Shown: positions 26,819-35,094 of the stretch, piece by piece
How positions within the stretch are numbered: position 1 is the first letter of the stretch
Layout of the letters: every line of letters starts with the position of its first letter
Source of the DNA: Pseudolabrys sp.
Lineage (GTDB): Bacteria; Pseudomonadota; Alphaproteobacteria; Rhizobiales; Xanthobacteraceae
Direction of reading: 5' to 3'
Length of the DNA: 64,000 nucleotides
Assembly (NCBI GenBank): GCA_017849615.1
Contig: JAFIGS010000034.1
Coordinates: forward strand, 1-64,000
Notes under the pieces: model-generated
The model's input: only the letters and a program-made list of their open reading frames with translations
Database searches by the model: none
What the model was told of the DNA's origin: nothing
Made by a program: the position numbers and the translations under genes

Positions 26819-28480
26819 ATGGCCTTCAATCGGGCTCACATTCGCATGCTGTCACCGACCAAGCCGGGTAACGCCGAGCCGAGCACCGCGCGTCTCCGCT
26901 CCCATGGCTTTTCGGGCGGCCAGATCGTCGTGCTGTTCGCGGCGTTCACGCTGCTGATCTCGATCCCGATCTGGACCCATCCGCTGCCGCCGCTGTCGGA
27001 TTACGTCAACCACCTCGCGCGCATGCAGGTGCTGGCGACGCTCGACAAGAACCCGCGGCTCGCCGAATTCTACCAGATCAACTGGCAGGTGATTCCGAAC
27101 CTGACCATGGACTTCATCGTGCCGTGGCTGGCGCGCGCGGGCCTCAACATCTACGTCGCCGGCCAGATCTACATGGTGGCGATGTTCGCGCTCATCATGT
27201 CCGGGTCGCTGGCGCTGAACCGCGCGCTGATCGGACGCTGGTCGACGACGCCGCTGTTCGCCTTCCCGCTGCTGTACAATTACGTCTTCCTCGTCGGACT
27301 GATGAACTATCTGTTCGGCATCGGCATTGCGCTGTGGGCGATGGCGGGATGGGTGGCGTTGCGCGACCGTCCCTGGCCGTGGCGCTATCTGCTGTCTGCG
27401 GCGAGCGTGCCGCTGTTGTTCTTCTGCCATCTCTCCGCGCTCGGCGTGTACGGCGTCGGCATCCTCTCATACGAGGCGCTCCGGCTGTGGGAACGGCGCG
27501 GTGAACCCTGGCCGGCGCGCATCGTCGAGTTCGTCTGCGGCGGCCTGCCGTTCCTCGTCGCGGCGCCGCTGCTGGCGGCAAGCCCGACTCTGGGGCTGGC
27601 CGGCAATGTCTACTGGGAGCAGCGCGGCAAGATCGACGGGCTGATGTATGTGCTTGCCGACTATTCGGACATCGCCGCGTTCCTGATCGTCACCATGCTC
27701 GGCGCCTCCATCGTCTGGGCGGTGCGACACCGCGTGCTGCGGTTTCATCCGCTGGTCTATGTGCTGCTGCTGGTCGGCGGTGTGATTTATCTCGCGCTAC
27801 CCCGCGTGATGTTCGACACCTACATGACGGACCAGCGCGTGCCGGTCGGCATCGCCTTCATGATCTTCGCCTGCGGCGACCTCGAACTGCGCAGGCGCCT
27901 GGTGCGCCGGGGCTTCATGGTCGTTCTGATCGTGCTGACCGCCGCCCGGCTGATCGAGATCGATTACAACTGGACGCAGTTGTCCGACACGACGAGCCAG
28001 TTGCGCGCTTCGGTGAAGCGCATTGCGCCGGGCTCCAAGGTATTCGTGGCTTACTCCGACCGGTCGAGCGGCGACGACGTGCGCGATCTCGGTCTGGTGC
28101 ACGCGGCCTGCATGGCCACCATCGAGCGCTCGGCGCTGGTCACCACCCTGTTCACGGTGCCCGGCAAGCAGGTCGTTCACGTCACGCCGGCCTATGAAGA
28201 CTTCGCGGACATTCACGACGGCACGCCGCCGTCGATGGCGCAGTTGATCGTCGCCGCCGAACAGCCGCAGTCGGGCACGCCGGCGTTCTGGCTGAACTGG
28301 ACCAAGTTCGATTATCTCTACGTGCTCTTCACCGAAGACGACGCGCCCAATCCCTATCCGTCTCATCTGAAGCTTGTCGCCGACGGCGACCGCTTCCAGC
28401 TCTACAAGATCATCAAGCCGAACGAGATGTCGGACCGCGAGCCGCAGTATCCGGGCCGCTACACGGTGGGGCAGCGGTAG
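26819..28480 (+). CDS. hypothetical polytopic membrane protein
   Basis: A 553-residue integral membrane protein of unknown function. After a short cytoplasmic N-terminus, helix 1 (QIVVLFAAFTLLISIPIW) leads to an extracytoplasmic loop with PLPPLSDYVNHLARMQVL. About nine further helices follow, then a soluble C-terminal domain of roughly 150 residues (from about RLIEIDYNWTQL) containing SKVFVAYSDRSSGDD. This layout of a membrane domain with an early D/H-containing loop and a periplasmic tail recalls GT-C-type glycosyltransferases, but no signature proves it. A longer in-frame extension upstream overlaps the carbonic anhydrase and is rejected. Confidence 0.82.
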   Translation: MAFNRAHIRMLSPTKPGNAEPSTARLRSHGFSGGQIVVLFAAFTLLISIPIWTHPLPPLSDYVNHLARMQVLATLDKNPRLAEFYQINWQVIPNLTMDFIVPWLARAGLNIYVAGQIYMVAMFALIMSGSLALNRALIGRWSTTPLFAFPLLYNYVFLVGLMNYLFGIGIALWAMAGWVALRDRPWPWRYLLSAASVPLLFFCHLSALGVYGVGILSYEALRLWERRGEPWPARIVEFVCGGLPFLVAAPLLAASPTLGLAGNVYWEQRGKIDGLMYVLADYSDIAAFLIVTMLGASIVWAVRHRVLRFHPLVYVLLLVGGVIYLALPRVMFDTYMTDQRVPVGIAFMIFACGDLELRRRLVRRGFMVVLIVLTAARLIEIDYNWTQLSDTTSQLRASVKRIAPGSKVFVAYSDRSSGDDVRDLGLVHAACMATIERSALVTTLFTVPGKQVVHVTPAYEDFADIHDGTPPSMAQLIVAAEQPQSGTPAFWLNWTKFDYLYVLFTEDDAPNPYPSHLKLVADGDRFQLYKIIKPNEMSDREPQYPGRYTVGQR

Positions 28481-28490
28481 GCGTTCTCCT

Positions 28491-28606
28491 CCACCTCTCC
28501 CATAGGGAGAGGTCGGCTCACGCAGTGAGCCGGGTGAGGGGTTACGAACGGTCGAGAGTCACTTGCCCCCCTCACCCCGACCCTCTCCCCAAAGGGGAGA
28601 GGGAGA
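28491..28606. repeat. dispersed palindromic repeat, family A copy 2 (inverted relative to copy 1)
   Basis: CCACCTCTCCCatagGGAGAGGTCGGCTCACGCAGTGAGCCGGGTGAGGGG at the left, ACTTGCCCCCCTCACCCCGACCCTCTCCCCaaaGGGGAGAGGG at the right. It is the reverse complement of the 22035-22150 element with about 85% similarity by eye. It lies between the convergent membrane-protein and DUF429 genes. Confidence 0.88.
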
Positions 28607-28635
28607 GCGCCGAGTTTGAGGCGCGCCTCTCGCGC

Positions 28636-29409
28636 TTAAGCCCATATCGCCATCGGCAGGCCGTGCTCATCGCGCGGCGGGTCGGCCGGATATGATCGCG
28701 CCACGCCGCGAAACAATCGCCGCGCGGTGACCAGACAGGCGAGCGCGTCGACGAGATCGTCGTCAGCAGCGCCCTTTGGCGCTCTCATTCCGGCAATGCC
28801 TGCGTCGATGCCGGCGCCAGCCAGCAACGCGCGGCGCAGCTCGAGCCCGGGCATATGCACCCGGCTCTTCACCTTCTTGGGCAGCGCGAGCGACTTGCCG
28901 CCGTTCATCATCACGAAAGCCAGCTCGGGATGAGTCTCGAACACGCCGCTCGCATGGTTGTCGTGCGAGCGCAGGAAGGCGTCGATCTCCGCGACCTTGT
29001 CGAGAATGTAGAAGCCCTGTTTGGCGAAGCCCTTGCTGTCTTCCGACGTCTCGCGCGCAATGGCGCAGGCGGCGAAGAAGCGCTCGCGCGCATCGGCCGG
29101 CTCCGGCGCGACGCTCGCCTCGACGGCGCGGCGCGACGGGATGCGGAAGACGCTTGATTTGCGATCGCCCAGCAAGGCGCGCGCCTCGCGTTCGGCGAGC
29201 CGGCCACCGGCCGGGCTCCGTTCGGGCAGACCGATCGGCATGTCCACGGCGACGATCGCCGGCTGCTCGTCGGCAAGGACAATGTCGGCAAAGCGCTTCA
29301 CGACGCGGGGCGGCAGAATGACGCCATCCGGCCGGGCGAATACCGCGAGCCAGGCGCCCGGGCAGCCATCGACGCCGGCCAGCCAGTTATCGTCCTTGGG
29401 AGAGATCAT
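28636..29409 (-). CDS. DUF429 domain-containing protein (predicted RNase H-like nuclease)
   Basis: A 257-residue DUF429 protein. The start WLAGVDGCPGAWLAVFA has the conserved VDGCPxGW motif with the first acidic residue. VAVDMPIGLPE carries the second Asp, and the middle segment RIPSRRAVEA also matches. Near the C-terminus DDDLVDALACLVTARRL supplies the last acidic residues. The family is predicted to adopt an RNase H-like fold, and its cellular role is not established. It lies between two dispersed palindromic repeats and has no obvious operon partner. Confidence 0.85.
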   Translation of the reverse strand: MISPKDDNWLAGVDGCPGAWLAVFARPDGVILPPRVVKRFADIVLADEQPAIVAVDMPIGLPERSPAGGRLAEREARALLGDRKSSVFRIPSRRAVEASVAPEPADARERFFAACAIARETSEDSKGFAKQGFYILDKVAEIDAFLRSHDNHASGVFETHPELAFVMMNGGKSLALPKKVKSRVHMPGLELRRALLAGAGIDAGIAGMRAPKGAADDDLVDALACLVTARRLFRGVARSYPADPPRDEHGLPMAIWA

Positions 29410-29456
29410 CGCGTGACAGTGGCACGCACGGCGGATGGACGGTAGGGTCGCTATCG

Positions 29457-29559
29457 TTAGTCCGGGCCGCGCCGAAGGCGCGAACCCGGAATCCAGAAAC
29501 GTACTCCGTTTTCGTCGCTGGATTCCGGGTCCGCTGCTGCGTTGCGTCCCGGAATGACC
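29457..29559. repeat. dispersed palindromic repeat, family B copy 2
   Basis: About 103 bp: a degenerate left arm TTAGTCCGGGCCGCGCC, then CCCGGAATCCAGAAACG, TGGATTCCGGGTCCG and CCCGGAATGACC. It lies just upstream of the CitE-like lyase gene; its right end is 20 bp from the start codon, so it forms part of that gene's leader or promoter region. Confidence 0.82.
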
Positions 29560-29579
29560 ATTCCAAGGGGGCTTTGACC

Positions 29580-30458
29580 ATGACCATCCGTCCGCGCCGC
29601 AGCGTGCTCTATATGCCGGGCTCCAATGCCCGCGCGCTGGAAAAGGCGAAAACCCTGCCGGCCGATGGTGTCATTCTCGATCTCGAGGACTCCGTGGCGC
29701 CGGACGCCAAGGAGGCGGCGCGCCAGCAGGTGGTCGATGCCGTGAAGGCCGGCGGCTTCGGCGCCCGTGAAGTCATCATCCGGGTCAATGCCGTCGATAC
29801 GCCGTGGCACGCCGAGGACCTCGCCGCGGCGGCGCAGGCCGCGCCGGACGCGATTCTGGTGCCCAAGGTGTCGGCGGCTAACACGCTGGAACTCATCGGA
29901 CGCCGTCTGCTGGATATGCATACGCCGATCAAGACCCGCGTCTGGGCCATGATCGAAACGCCGCTGGCCATTTTCAACATTCTCCCGATCGCCGCGGAGG
30001 CGCGGGATTCGGAGGCGCGGCTGACGACCTTCGTGCTTGGCACCAACGATCTGGCCAAGGATACGCGGGCGCGGCTGGTGCCGGGGCGGGCGCCGATGCT
30101 GCCGTGGCTCACCACGGTGATCGCCGCGGCGCGCATTCATGGCGTTGAAGTGCTGGACGGTGTCTACAACGATCTCAGCGACACCTACGGCTTCGCCGCC
30201 GAATGCCAGCAGGGTGTCGAGCTCGGCATGGACGGCAAGACGCTCATTCACCCGAACCAGATCGAGCCGTGCAACAAGGCGTTCTCGCCGACCGCCGCCG
30301 ACGTCGAATGGGCGCGCAAGATGATCGCCGCCTTCGATTTGCCGGAGAACAAATCCAAAGGCGTCGTCTCGATCGATGGCCGCATGGTCGAGCGGCTGCA
30401 CGCCGAGATGGCGCGGCGCACGGTCGCGATCGGCGAGGCGATTGCCGCGCGCGGCTGA
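29580..30458 (+). CDS. CitE-like CoA-ester lyase / (3S)-malyl-CoA thioesterase-like protein
   Basis: A 292-residue HpcH/HpaI aldolase-superfamily protein of the CitE/Mcl branch. The N-terminus SVLYMPGSNARALEKA, the acidic metal-binding DLEDSVAPDAK, MIETPLAIFNI, VLGTNDLAKDTRARLVPGRAPM and DGKTLIHPNQIE all match L-malyl-CoA/beta-methylmalyl-CoA lyases. Of these, the order and length resemble the Mcl2 (3S)-malyl-CoA thioesterase of Rhodobacter most. It would act on malyl- or methylmalyl-CoA next to mesaconyl-CoA hydratase in the ethylmalonyl-CoA pathway. Lyase versus thioesterase cannot be decided here. The start at 29580 follows AAGGGGG. Confidence 0.85.
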   Translation: MTIRPRRSVLYMPGSNARALEKAKTLPADGVILDLEDSVAPDAKEAARQQVVDAVKAGGFGAREVIIRVNAVDTPWHAEDLAAAAQAAPDAILVPKVSAANTLELIGRRLLDMHTPIKTRVWAMIETPLAIFNILPIAAEARDSEARLTTFVLGTNDLAKDTRARLVPGRAPMLPWLTTVIAAARIHGVEVLDGVYNDLSDTYGFAAECQQGVELGMDGKTLIHPNQIEPCNKAFSPTAADVEWARKMIAAFDLPENKSKGVVSIDGRMVERLHAEMARRTVAIGEAIAARG

Positions 30459-30479
30459 GTTACGGCTTGCGACATGAAG

Positions 30480-30507
30480 AAAGGCGCGGGAGCGATCCCG
30501 CGCCTTT
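30480..30507. terminator. bidirectional intrinsic terminator
   Basis: AAAGGCGCGGGA-gcga-TCCCGCGCCTTT is a 12-bp stem with A/T-rich ends between the convergent CoA-ester lyase and bactofilin genes. Confidence 0.85.
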
Positions 30508-30534
30508 CGTATTCATCGCTGCCGACAAGTCGAA

Positions 30535-31128
30535 TTAGTAGGTCGACGTCTGGCCGCTCGGAAGGGCGCCGTGCGTGGCCGGTTCGCCGGTGGTCGCATA
30601 GCCGTTGGCATAGCCGCCGTTCGTGTAGGCATAAGCCGTAGCCGCGGGCTGTTCCGGCACCAGAGCCGGCGTCGCCGGCTTGACGGCGATCTCATCCTCC
30701 GACGGCGCTTCGACCGGCTGCGACAAACGCCGGGCGACGCCTTCGAAATTGGCGTTCTGGTCGATCGCCAGCGAACGATTGTAAACCTCGCCTTCGACCG
30801 CGGCGGTCGACTGCAGCTTCACGACATTGCCGTGAATGGTGCCCTTGAAGGCGCCGTCGATCACGACGTCCTGCGCGCGAACATTGCCTTCGACATTGGC
30901 GCCCTTGCCGACGACGAGATGCGCGGCATGAATGTCGCCGACGACGCGGCCGAAGACCTGCACGCCGCCGGTGGACACGATGTTGCCGGTGATCAGCAGG
31001 CCGGCGCCGAGCGTCGATACGATCTCAGGCTGGGCGGTGCGCAGGGGCGCGGCGGGTTTGGCCTCCGGCGCGGCGGTCTCGACCGGCTTCACGGCGCGGT
31101 CGCTTTTGGTCGACGAAAAATAACTCAA
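30535..31128 (-). CDS. bactofilin family protein (polymer-forming cytoskeletal protein)
   Basis: A 197-residue bactofilin. The central beta-helix domain (about residues 35-135) has the repeated pattern of hydrophobic/Gly turns: GAGLLITGNIVSTGGVQVFG, then VVGDIHAAHLVVGKGANVEG and onward. Flanks are disordered: an N-terminal Ala/Pro-rich arm and a C-terminal tail with many Tyr/Asn/Gly. Bactofilins polymerise without nucleotide and scaffold envelope enzymes. The start is ambiguous: a TTG at 31128 sits six bases after AGGAG, and a GTG lies one codon upstream; the TTG gives the spacing usually preferred. No peptidoglycan hydrolase gene is adjacent. Confidence 0.88.
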   Translation of the reverse strand: MSYFSSTKSDRAVKPVETAAPEAKPAAPLRTAQPEIVSTLGAGLLITGNIVSTGGVQVFGRVVGDIHAAHLVVGKGANVEGNVRAQDVVIDGAFKGTIHGNVVKLQSTAAVEGEVYNRSLAIDQNANFEGVARRLSQPVEAPSEDEIAVKPATPALVPEQPAATAYAYTNGGYANGYATTGEPATHGALPSGQTSTY

Positions 31129-31380
31129 CACACTCTCCTGTCGGCAGATAGCTCGGCGGTTCGGCAAGCATATATTAACCAGATGGGCCCGGCGGTACAG
31201 GACAAGATGAATCTATTGCTAACGGCCGCGGATCCGCTGTCATGGCCGCGTTAACTAGCGGTACTAAATAGCGCCCGCGGCGGCTGTTTCGGCGGCGCCG
31301 TCATGGCTAAGATGGGCGGAGCATCATCCGCGCCGCGCCTGTGCTTATGGCGCGCGCCACACAGGCTCCGTCGAATAAAC

Positions 31381-31584
31381 ATGATCGGCGACAAGGCGCT
31401 GCAGGCCGCGATTGACCGCTATCTCAAATCGGTGCGCCCGCAGGCGCAGGCCGAATTGACCAAGGTCATCCGCGAGGCGATGGACCGCGGCGAACTACGC
31501 GCCGGCACCATCGACACTGCCGTGCAACTGACCTGCGAGAAGATCGGCCTCAACGTCACGCTGTACGGCAAGGTCGAGCTTTAG
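31381..31584 (+). CDS. DUF6494 family small protein
   Basis: A 67-residue protein of helix-helix-strand appearance: ALQAAIDRYLKSVRPQAQAE, then VIREAMDRGELRAGT and the C-terminal GLNVTLYGKVEL. The size and the RYLK...REAM.RGEL pattern fit DUF6494, a small uncharacterised family of Proteobacteria. The ATG at 31381 is preferred over an in-frame ATG at 31303 that would add an unrelated Arg-rich stretch. The role is unknown. It lies 59 bp from the convergent leuD. Confidence 0.68.
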   Translation: MIGDKALQAAIDRYLKSVRPQAQAELTKVIREAMDRGELRAGTIDTAVQLTCEKIGLNVTLYGKVEL

Positions 31585-31643
31585 AACCTGGTTCCTCGCT
31601 GACGATGCGATCATTGGCTTTGGCTTGGCGGGTCAGGCGGGAT

Positions 31644-32249
31644 TTACGCCCAGGGGCGGGCGGCGGCCGCCCTTTGCTCGAAGCTCGAAATCTTGTCGGC
31701 CTTCTGCTTGGTCAGGCCGATATCGTCGAGGCCGTTGAGCAGGCAGTGCTTGCGGAAGGCATCGACGTCGAACTTGATGACGCCGCCGTCCGGCCCGCGG
31801 ATTTCCTGCTTTTCCAGATCGACCGAAAGCGTGGCATTGGAGCCGCGGTCGGCGTCGTCGAACAGCTTCTCGAGGTCTTCCGGCGAGACGCGGATCGGCA
31901 GGATGCCGTTCTTGAAGCAGTTGTTGTAGAAAATGTCGCCGAACGAGGTCGAGATCACGCAGCGGATGCCGAAATCCATCAGCGCCCACGGCGCGTGCTC
32001 GCGGGACGAACCGCAGCCGAAATTGTCGCCGGCGACCAGGATCTTGGCGTTGCGATAGGCCGGCTTGTTGAGCACGAAGTCCGGGTTCTCGGCGCCGTCG
32101 TCGAGATAGCGCTGCTCGGAGAACAGGCCCTTGCCGAGCCCGGTGCGCTTGATGGTCTTCAGGTACTGCTTGGGGATGATCATGTCGGTGTCGACATTGA
32201 TGATCTTCAGCGGCGCGGCGACGCCTTCGAGGTGATTGAATTTTTCCAT
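31644..32249 (-). CDS. leuD: 3-isopropylmalate dehydratase small subunit
   Basis: The swivel-domain subunit of isopropylmalate isomerase (201 residues), which with LeuC converts 2- to 3-isopropylmalate. Landmarks are the start [16 protein letters not shown], the substrate-binding loop [19 protein letters not shown], and [17 protein letters not shown]. It is on the same strand as leuC but about 1.3 kb downstream, separated by a metalloprotease gene and two plus-strand small genes, so it needs its own promoter. Confidence 0.97.
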   Translation of the reverse strand: MEKFNHLEGVAAPLKIINVDTDMIIPKQYLKTIKRTGLGKGLFSEQRYLDDGAENPDFVLNKPAYRNAKILVAGDNFGCGSSREHAPWALMDFGIRCVISTSFGDIFYNNCFKNGILPIRVSPEDLEKLFDDADRGSNATLSVDLEKQEIRGPDGGVIKFDVDAFRKHCLLNGLDDIGLTKQKADKISSFEQRAAAARPWA

Positions 32250-32320
32250 GGGTAGGTGAGCTTTCCCGGCTGATCTCAGGAGCGAAGGTTTAGCGCGAAG
32301 CGGGGTTGCAAGGGAAGGTT

Positions 32321-32755
32321 TCAGTCCGCCGCGGCCTCGATGGCTGCCATGTCGTCGTCCGACAGGCCGAAATGGTGGCCGATCTCGTGGACCAGAACGT
32401 GGGTGACGACGGCGCCCAGGGTCTCCTCATGCTCGGCCCAGTAATCGAGGATCGGCCGACGATAGAGCCACACCATGTTCGGCATCTGCCCGCTCTGGTC
32501 GGATCGGAAGGGCAGGCCGATGCCCTGGAACAGGCCGAGCAGGTCGAATTCGGTCTCCGCCGCCATGTGCTCGAGCACTTCCTCGGTCGGAAAGTCGTCG
32601 ACCTGGATCACCAACCCTTCGCACAGCGCCCGGAAGCTGTCCGGCAGCCGGGAATAGGCGGCGTGGGCCAGAACCTCGATATCGTCGAGGGACGGCGCCT
32701 CCGCATCAAACCAGCCGTCCCGGTCGTCCGATTCGCTGCCCAATTCCTTTGTCAT
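32321..32755 (-). CDS. minimal zinc metallopeptidase (zincin-like, type I)
   Basis: A 144-residue acidic protein of the small zincin family common in Alphaproteobacteria and Actinobacteria. The HEIGHHFG motif at residues 123-130 (H123 and H127 zinc ligands, E124 catalytic) has the LSDDDM that often follows. Upstream are [14 protein letters not shown] and [16 protein letters not shown]. No signal peptide is seen, so it is cytoplasmic. The substrate is unknown. It lies upstream of leuD in the same direction, with 71 bp between. Confidence 0.85.
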   Translation of the reverse strand: MTKELGSESDDRDGWFDAEAPSLDDIEVLAHAAYSRLPDSFRALCEGLVIQVDDFPTEEVLEHMAAETEFDLLGLFQGIGLPFRSDQSGQMPNMVWLYRRPILDYWAEHEETLGAVVTHVLVHEIGHHFGLSDDDMAAIEAAAD

Positions 32756-32828
32756 GCCCCCTATCTAGGCGAGGCGCCCTTGCGAACCAAGCGCGGCTCG
32801 CGAACTCAGGTCCAAGCCTTTGAAGGAC

Positions 32829-32857
32829 TTGCCGATTAACCTGCCGTTAACTATTAT
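32829..32857 (+). promoter_or_regulatory. promoter with embedded CtrA-consensus box (TTAA-N7-TTAAC)
   Basis: TTGCCG at 32829-32834 and TATTAT at 32852-32857 with a 17-bp spacer resemble a sigma-70 promoter. The spacer contains TTAA at 32836-32839 and TTAAC at 32847-32851 exactly seven bases apart, matching the full CtrA-binding consensus of alphaproteobacteria. The predicted start is about 20 bp before an AGGAGAGG ribosome-binding site. Binding has not been tested. Confidence 0.55.
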
Positions 32858-32883
32858 GGCGGTTCTGAGGAGAGGATAAGCCC

Positions 32884-33135
32884 ATGGTTTTGCGTGTGAT
32901 CGGATCCGCCATTCTCGCCGCCGCGCTGATCGGCGCCGCCGCGACGCCGGCCTCGGCCGAGTTCTTCGGCTGCAAGGAGCCGCGCAGCAAGGTCAGCTAT
33001 TCCTCGTCCGCCGACCGGCAGGCCTTCGCCGCCTACGCCCATCACGCGGACCGCGCCGTCCAGGAGCGCGCGCCGCGCCGCGAACGCAGCGTCGGCCTGT
33101 TCGCTCCCTACAGCGCCCGCAGCCAGCGCTGGTAG
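32884..33135 (+). CDS. hypothetical small exported protein
   Basis: An 83-residue protein with a Sec signal peptide (VIGSAILAAALIGAAATPASAE, cleavage near residue 22). The short mature region is basic and Arg/Ser-rich: FFGCKEPRSKVSYSSSADR, then HHADRAVQERAPRRERS. It contains one cysteine. I do not recognise a family. The ribosome-binding site AGGAGAGG is strong, and the promoter contains a perfect CtrA-type box, which suggests cell-cycle-linked expression. The next small exported-protein gene starts five bases after the stop, so the two may form an operon. Confidence 0.7.
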   Translation: MVLRVIGSAILAAALIGAAATPASAEFFGCKEPRSKVSYSSSADRQAFAAYAHHADRAVQERAPRRERSVGLFAPYSARSQRW

Positions 33136-33140
33136 GTCCC

Positions 33141-33386
33141 GTGCGCCGTTTCCTCGCCATCACTTTGGCCAGTGCGATTGCCGTTGTCACGGCGCTGCCG
33201 GCCGTCGCCCAGACGCAACGCGGCACCGAGGTCGCGCAGGCCTCCACGCGCCAGCGCATCATCGTCACGCCGGGCCGCACCACGCCCGGGCCGAATTCGA
33301 CACGGCAGTGTGAGGCGCGGCTGGTCGAGCAGCATCGGCCCAGCGGCACGGTGATCGTGCCGGTGATGCGCTGCTGGTGGCAGTAG
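33141..33386 (+). CDS. hypothetical small exported protein
   Basis: An 81-residue protein started by GTG, with a signal peptide (LAITLASAIAVVTALPAVAQ, cleavage after about residue 23). The mature 58 residues are basic, with RQRIIVTPGRTTPGPNSTRQ and two cysteines (RQCEAR and RCWWQ) that could form a disulfide. No family is recognised. It follows the preceding exported-protein gene by five bases and probably shares its transcript. Confidence 0.68.
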   Translation: MRRFLAITLASAIAVVTALPAVAQTQRGTEVAQASTRQRIIVTPGRTTPGPNSTRQCEARLVEQHRPSGTVIVPVMRCWWQ

Positions 33387-33397
33387 GCGCACGCTCC

Positions 33398-33478
33398 GCT
33401 CATGCCCGCGCAGGCGGGCATCCAGATTTAATAGAAAAACAGACAAGAACTGGACCCCCGCTTTCGCGGGGGTGAGCG
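33398..33478. repeat. dispersed palindromic repeat, family E copy 1
   Basis: About 81 bp: CGCTCATGCCCGCGCAGGCGGGCATCCAG at the left and CTGGACCCCCGCTTTCGCGGGGGTGAGCG at the right. Each end is a hairpin, and the outermost CGCTCA/TGAGCG and CCAG/CTGG pair with each other. A related element lies at 49382-49471. It sits between the convergent small exported-protein gene and leuC. Confidence 0.82.
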
Positions 33479-33509
33479 GATTATGCCGTCGTGTTTGAGC
33501 CGAACGTGC

Positions 33510-34913
33510 TCAGCGCCACTCGCGCACGTCGACGAAGTGCCCGGCGATCGCGGCGGCGGCGGCCATGGCCGGCGACACCAGATGCGTGCGGCCCTTGTGG
33601 CCCTGACGGCCCTCGAAGTTGCGGTTCGAGGTCGAGGCGCAGCGCTCGCCCGGCGCCAGCTTGTCCGGGTTCATGGCGAGGCACATCGAGCAGCCCGGCT
33701 CGCGCCAGTCGAAGCCGGCGGCCTTGAAGATCTTGTCGAGACCTTCGGCTTCCGCCTGTTCCTTCACCAGGCCCGAGCCCGGCACGATCATGGCGCTGAC
33801 ATTGGCATTGACGGTCTTGCCGGCGGCGACGCGCGCCACTTCGCGCAGATCCTCGATACGGCCGTTGGTGCAGGAGCCGATGAAGACGCGGTCGATCTTG
33901 ATGTCGGTGATCTTCTCGCCGCCCTGCAAACCCATGTAACCGAGCGAGCGTTCGGCGGCGACGCGCTTCTTCTCGTCGGCAATTTCGGCGGCGACGGGAA
34001 CGCGGCCGGCGATCGAGGCGACCTGCTCGGGGCTGGTGCCCCAGGTCACGATCGGCGGCAGCTTGGCGGCGTCGAGCTTGAGCTCGCGGTCGAAGTGCGC
34101 GCCGTCTTCCGATCGCAGCGTCTCCCAGTAGCGCATGGCCTGATCCCAGGCTTCGCCCTTAGGCGCCATCGGGCGGCCCTTGAGATACTCGAACACCTTG
34201 GCGTCCGGCGCGACGAAGCCGGCCTTGGCGCCGGCTTCGACCGACATGTTGCAGACGGTCATGCGTCCTTCCATCGAGAGGGCGCGGATCGCCTCGCCGG
34301 CATACTCGATGGCGTAGCCGGTGCCGCCGGCGGTGCCGATCTCGCCGATGATGGCGAGGATGATGTCCTTCGATGTCACGCCTTGCGGCAACACGCCGTC
34401 GACAAGCACGCGCATGTTCTTCGACTTGCGCTGCAGCAGGGTCTGCGTCGCCAGCACGTGCTCCACTTCGGAGGTGCCGATGCCGTAAGCCAGCGCGCCG
34501 AAGGCGCCGTGCGTCGCGGTGTGGCTGTCGCCGCAGACGATCGTCGTGCCCGGCAAGGTGAAGCCCTGCTCGGGGCCGATGATGTGGACGACGCCCTGGC
34601 GCTTGTCGAACTCGTTGAAGTAGGTGAGGCCGAAGTCCTTGGCGTTCTGCGCCAGCGCGGCGATCTGCTCGGCGCTTTCGGGGTCCGGATTCGGCAGCGA
34701 GCGGTCCGACGTCGGCACGTTGTGATCGACGACGGCGAGGGTCTTTTCCGGCGCATGCACCGGCCGGCCGGCGGTGCGCAGGCCTTCGAAGGCCTGCGGG
34801 CTGGTCACTTCGTGGACCAGATGGCGGTCGATGTAGAGCAGCGCGGTGCCGTCTTCCTGGACGTCGACGACGTGGTCGTCCCAGATCTTGTCGTAGAGGG
34901 TGCGCGGGGTCAT
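33510..34913 (-). CDS. leuC: 3-isopropylmalate dehydratase large subunit
   Basis: The aconitase-family catalytic subunit (467 residues) carrying the [4Fe-4S] cluster. Cluster ligands lie in [13 protein letters not shown] and [13 protein letters not shown]. Substrate and structural segments include [19 protein letters not shown] and [20 protein letters not shown]. The start at 34913 ([16 protein letters not shown]) is conserved. About 170 nt of leader separate it from a promoter-like element and a 31-codon open frame upstream, so its expression may be attenuated. It works with LeuD, encoded downstream on the same strand. Confidence 0.98.
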   Translation of the reverse strand: MTPRTLYDKIWDDHVVDVQEDGTALLYIDRHLVHEVTSPQAFEGLRTAGRPVHAPEKTLAVVDHNVPTSDRSLPNPDPESAEQIAALAQNAKDFGLTYFNEFDKRQGVVHIIGPEQGFTLPGTTIVCGDSHTATHGAFGALAYGIGTSEVEHVLATQTLLQRKSKNMRVLVDGVLPQGVTSKDIILAIIGEIGTAGGTGYAIEYAGEAIRALSMEGRMTVCNMSVEAGAKAGFVAPDAKVFEYLKGRPMAPKGEAWDQAMRYWETLRSEDGAHFDRELKLDAAKLPPIVTWGTSPEQVASIAGRVPVAAEIADEKKRVAAERSLGYMGLQGGEKITDIKIDRVFIGSCTNGRIEDLREVARVAAGKTVNANVSAMIVPGSGLVKEQAEAEGLDKIFKAAGFDWREPGCSMCLAMNPDKLAPGERCASTSNRNFEGRQGHKGRTHLVSPAMAAAAAIAGHFVDVREWR

Positions 34914-34991
34914 GGCGTGTTACCTTGTCTGAAAGGGTGGGTTCCTAAAGGGTCGCTGGCAGCAGGCGCGCGCGAAAGCGCGCCGCGCCGG

Positions 34992-35087
34992 TCAAAGCCC
35001 GGCCTGGACGGCGGTCAGGCGGCCGAAGAACCGCCAGGGCAGGCGGGTGTGGTCGGCCAGAATGATGCGCTGAACCTTTAGAACCAT
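34992..35087 (-). CDS. possible leaderless 31-residue leader peptide upstream of leuC
   Basis: An ATG at 35087 opens a 31-codon frame (MVLKVQRIILADHTRLPWRF, then GRLTAVQAGL) ending in TGA at 34992, 78 bp before leuC. A promoter-like TTGTCG-N17-TATATA lies immediately upstream, with its -10 ending seven bases before the ATG, so transcription would start at or near the A of the ATG. There is no ribosome-binding site. Leucine codons are present but not clustered, so a classic leucine attenuator is not clear. It could equally be an untranslated leader. Confidence 0.4.
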   Translation of the reverse strand: MVLKVQRIILADHTRLPWRFFGRLTAVQAGL

Positions 35088-35094
35088 GACAGGG

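Noticed and set aside
32884-33386. Toxin-antitoxin pair
   Set aside because: The two adjacent small genes both encode proteins with signal peptides, so neither partner looks like a cytoplasmic toxin or antitoxin.
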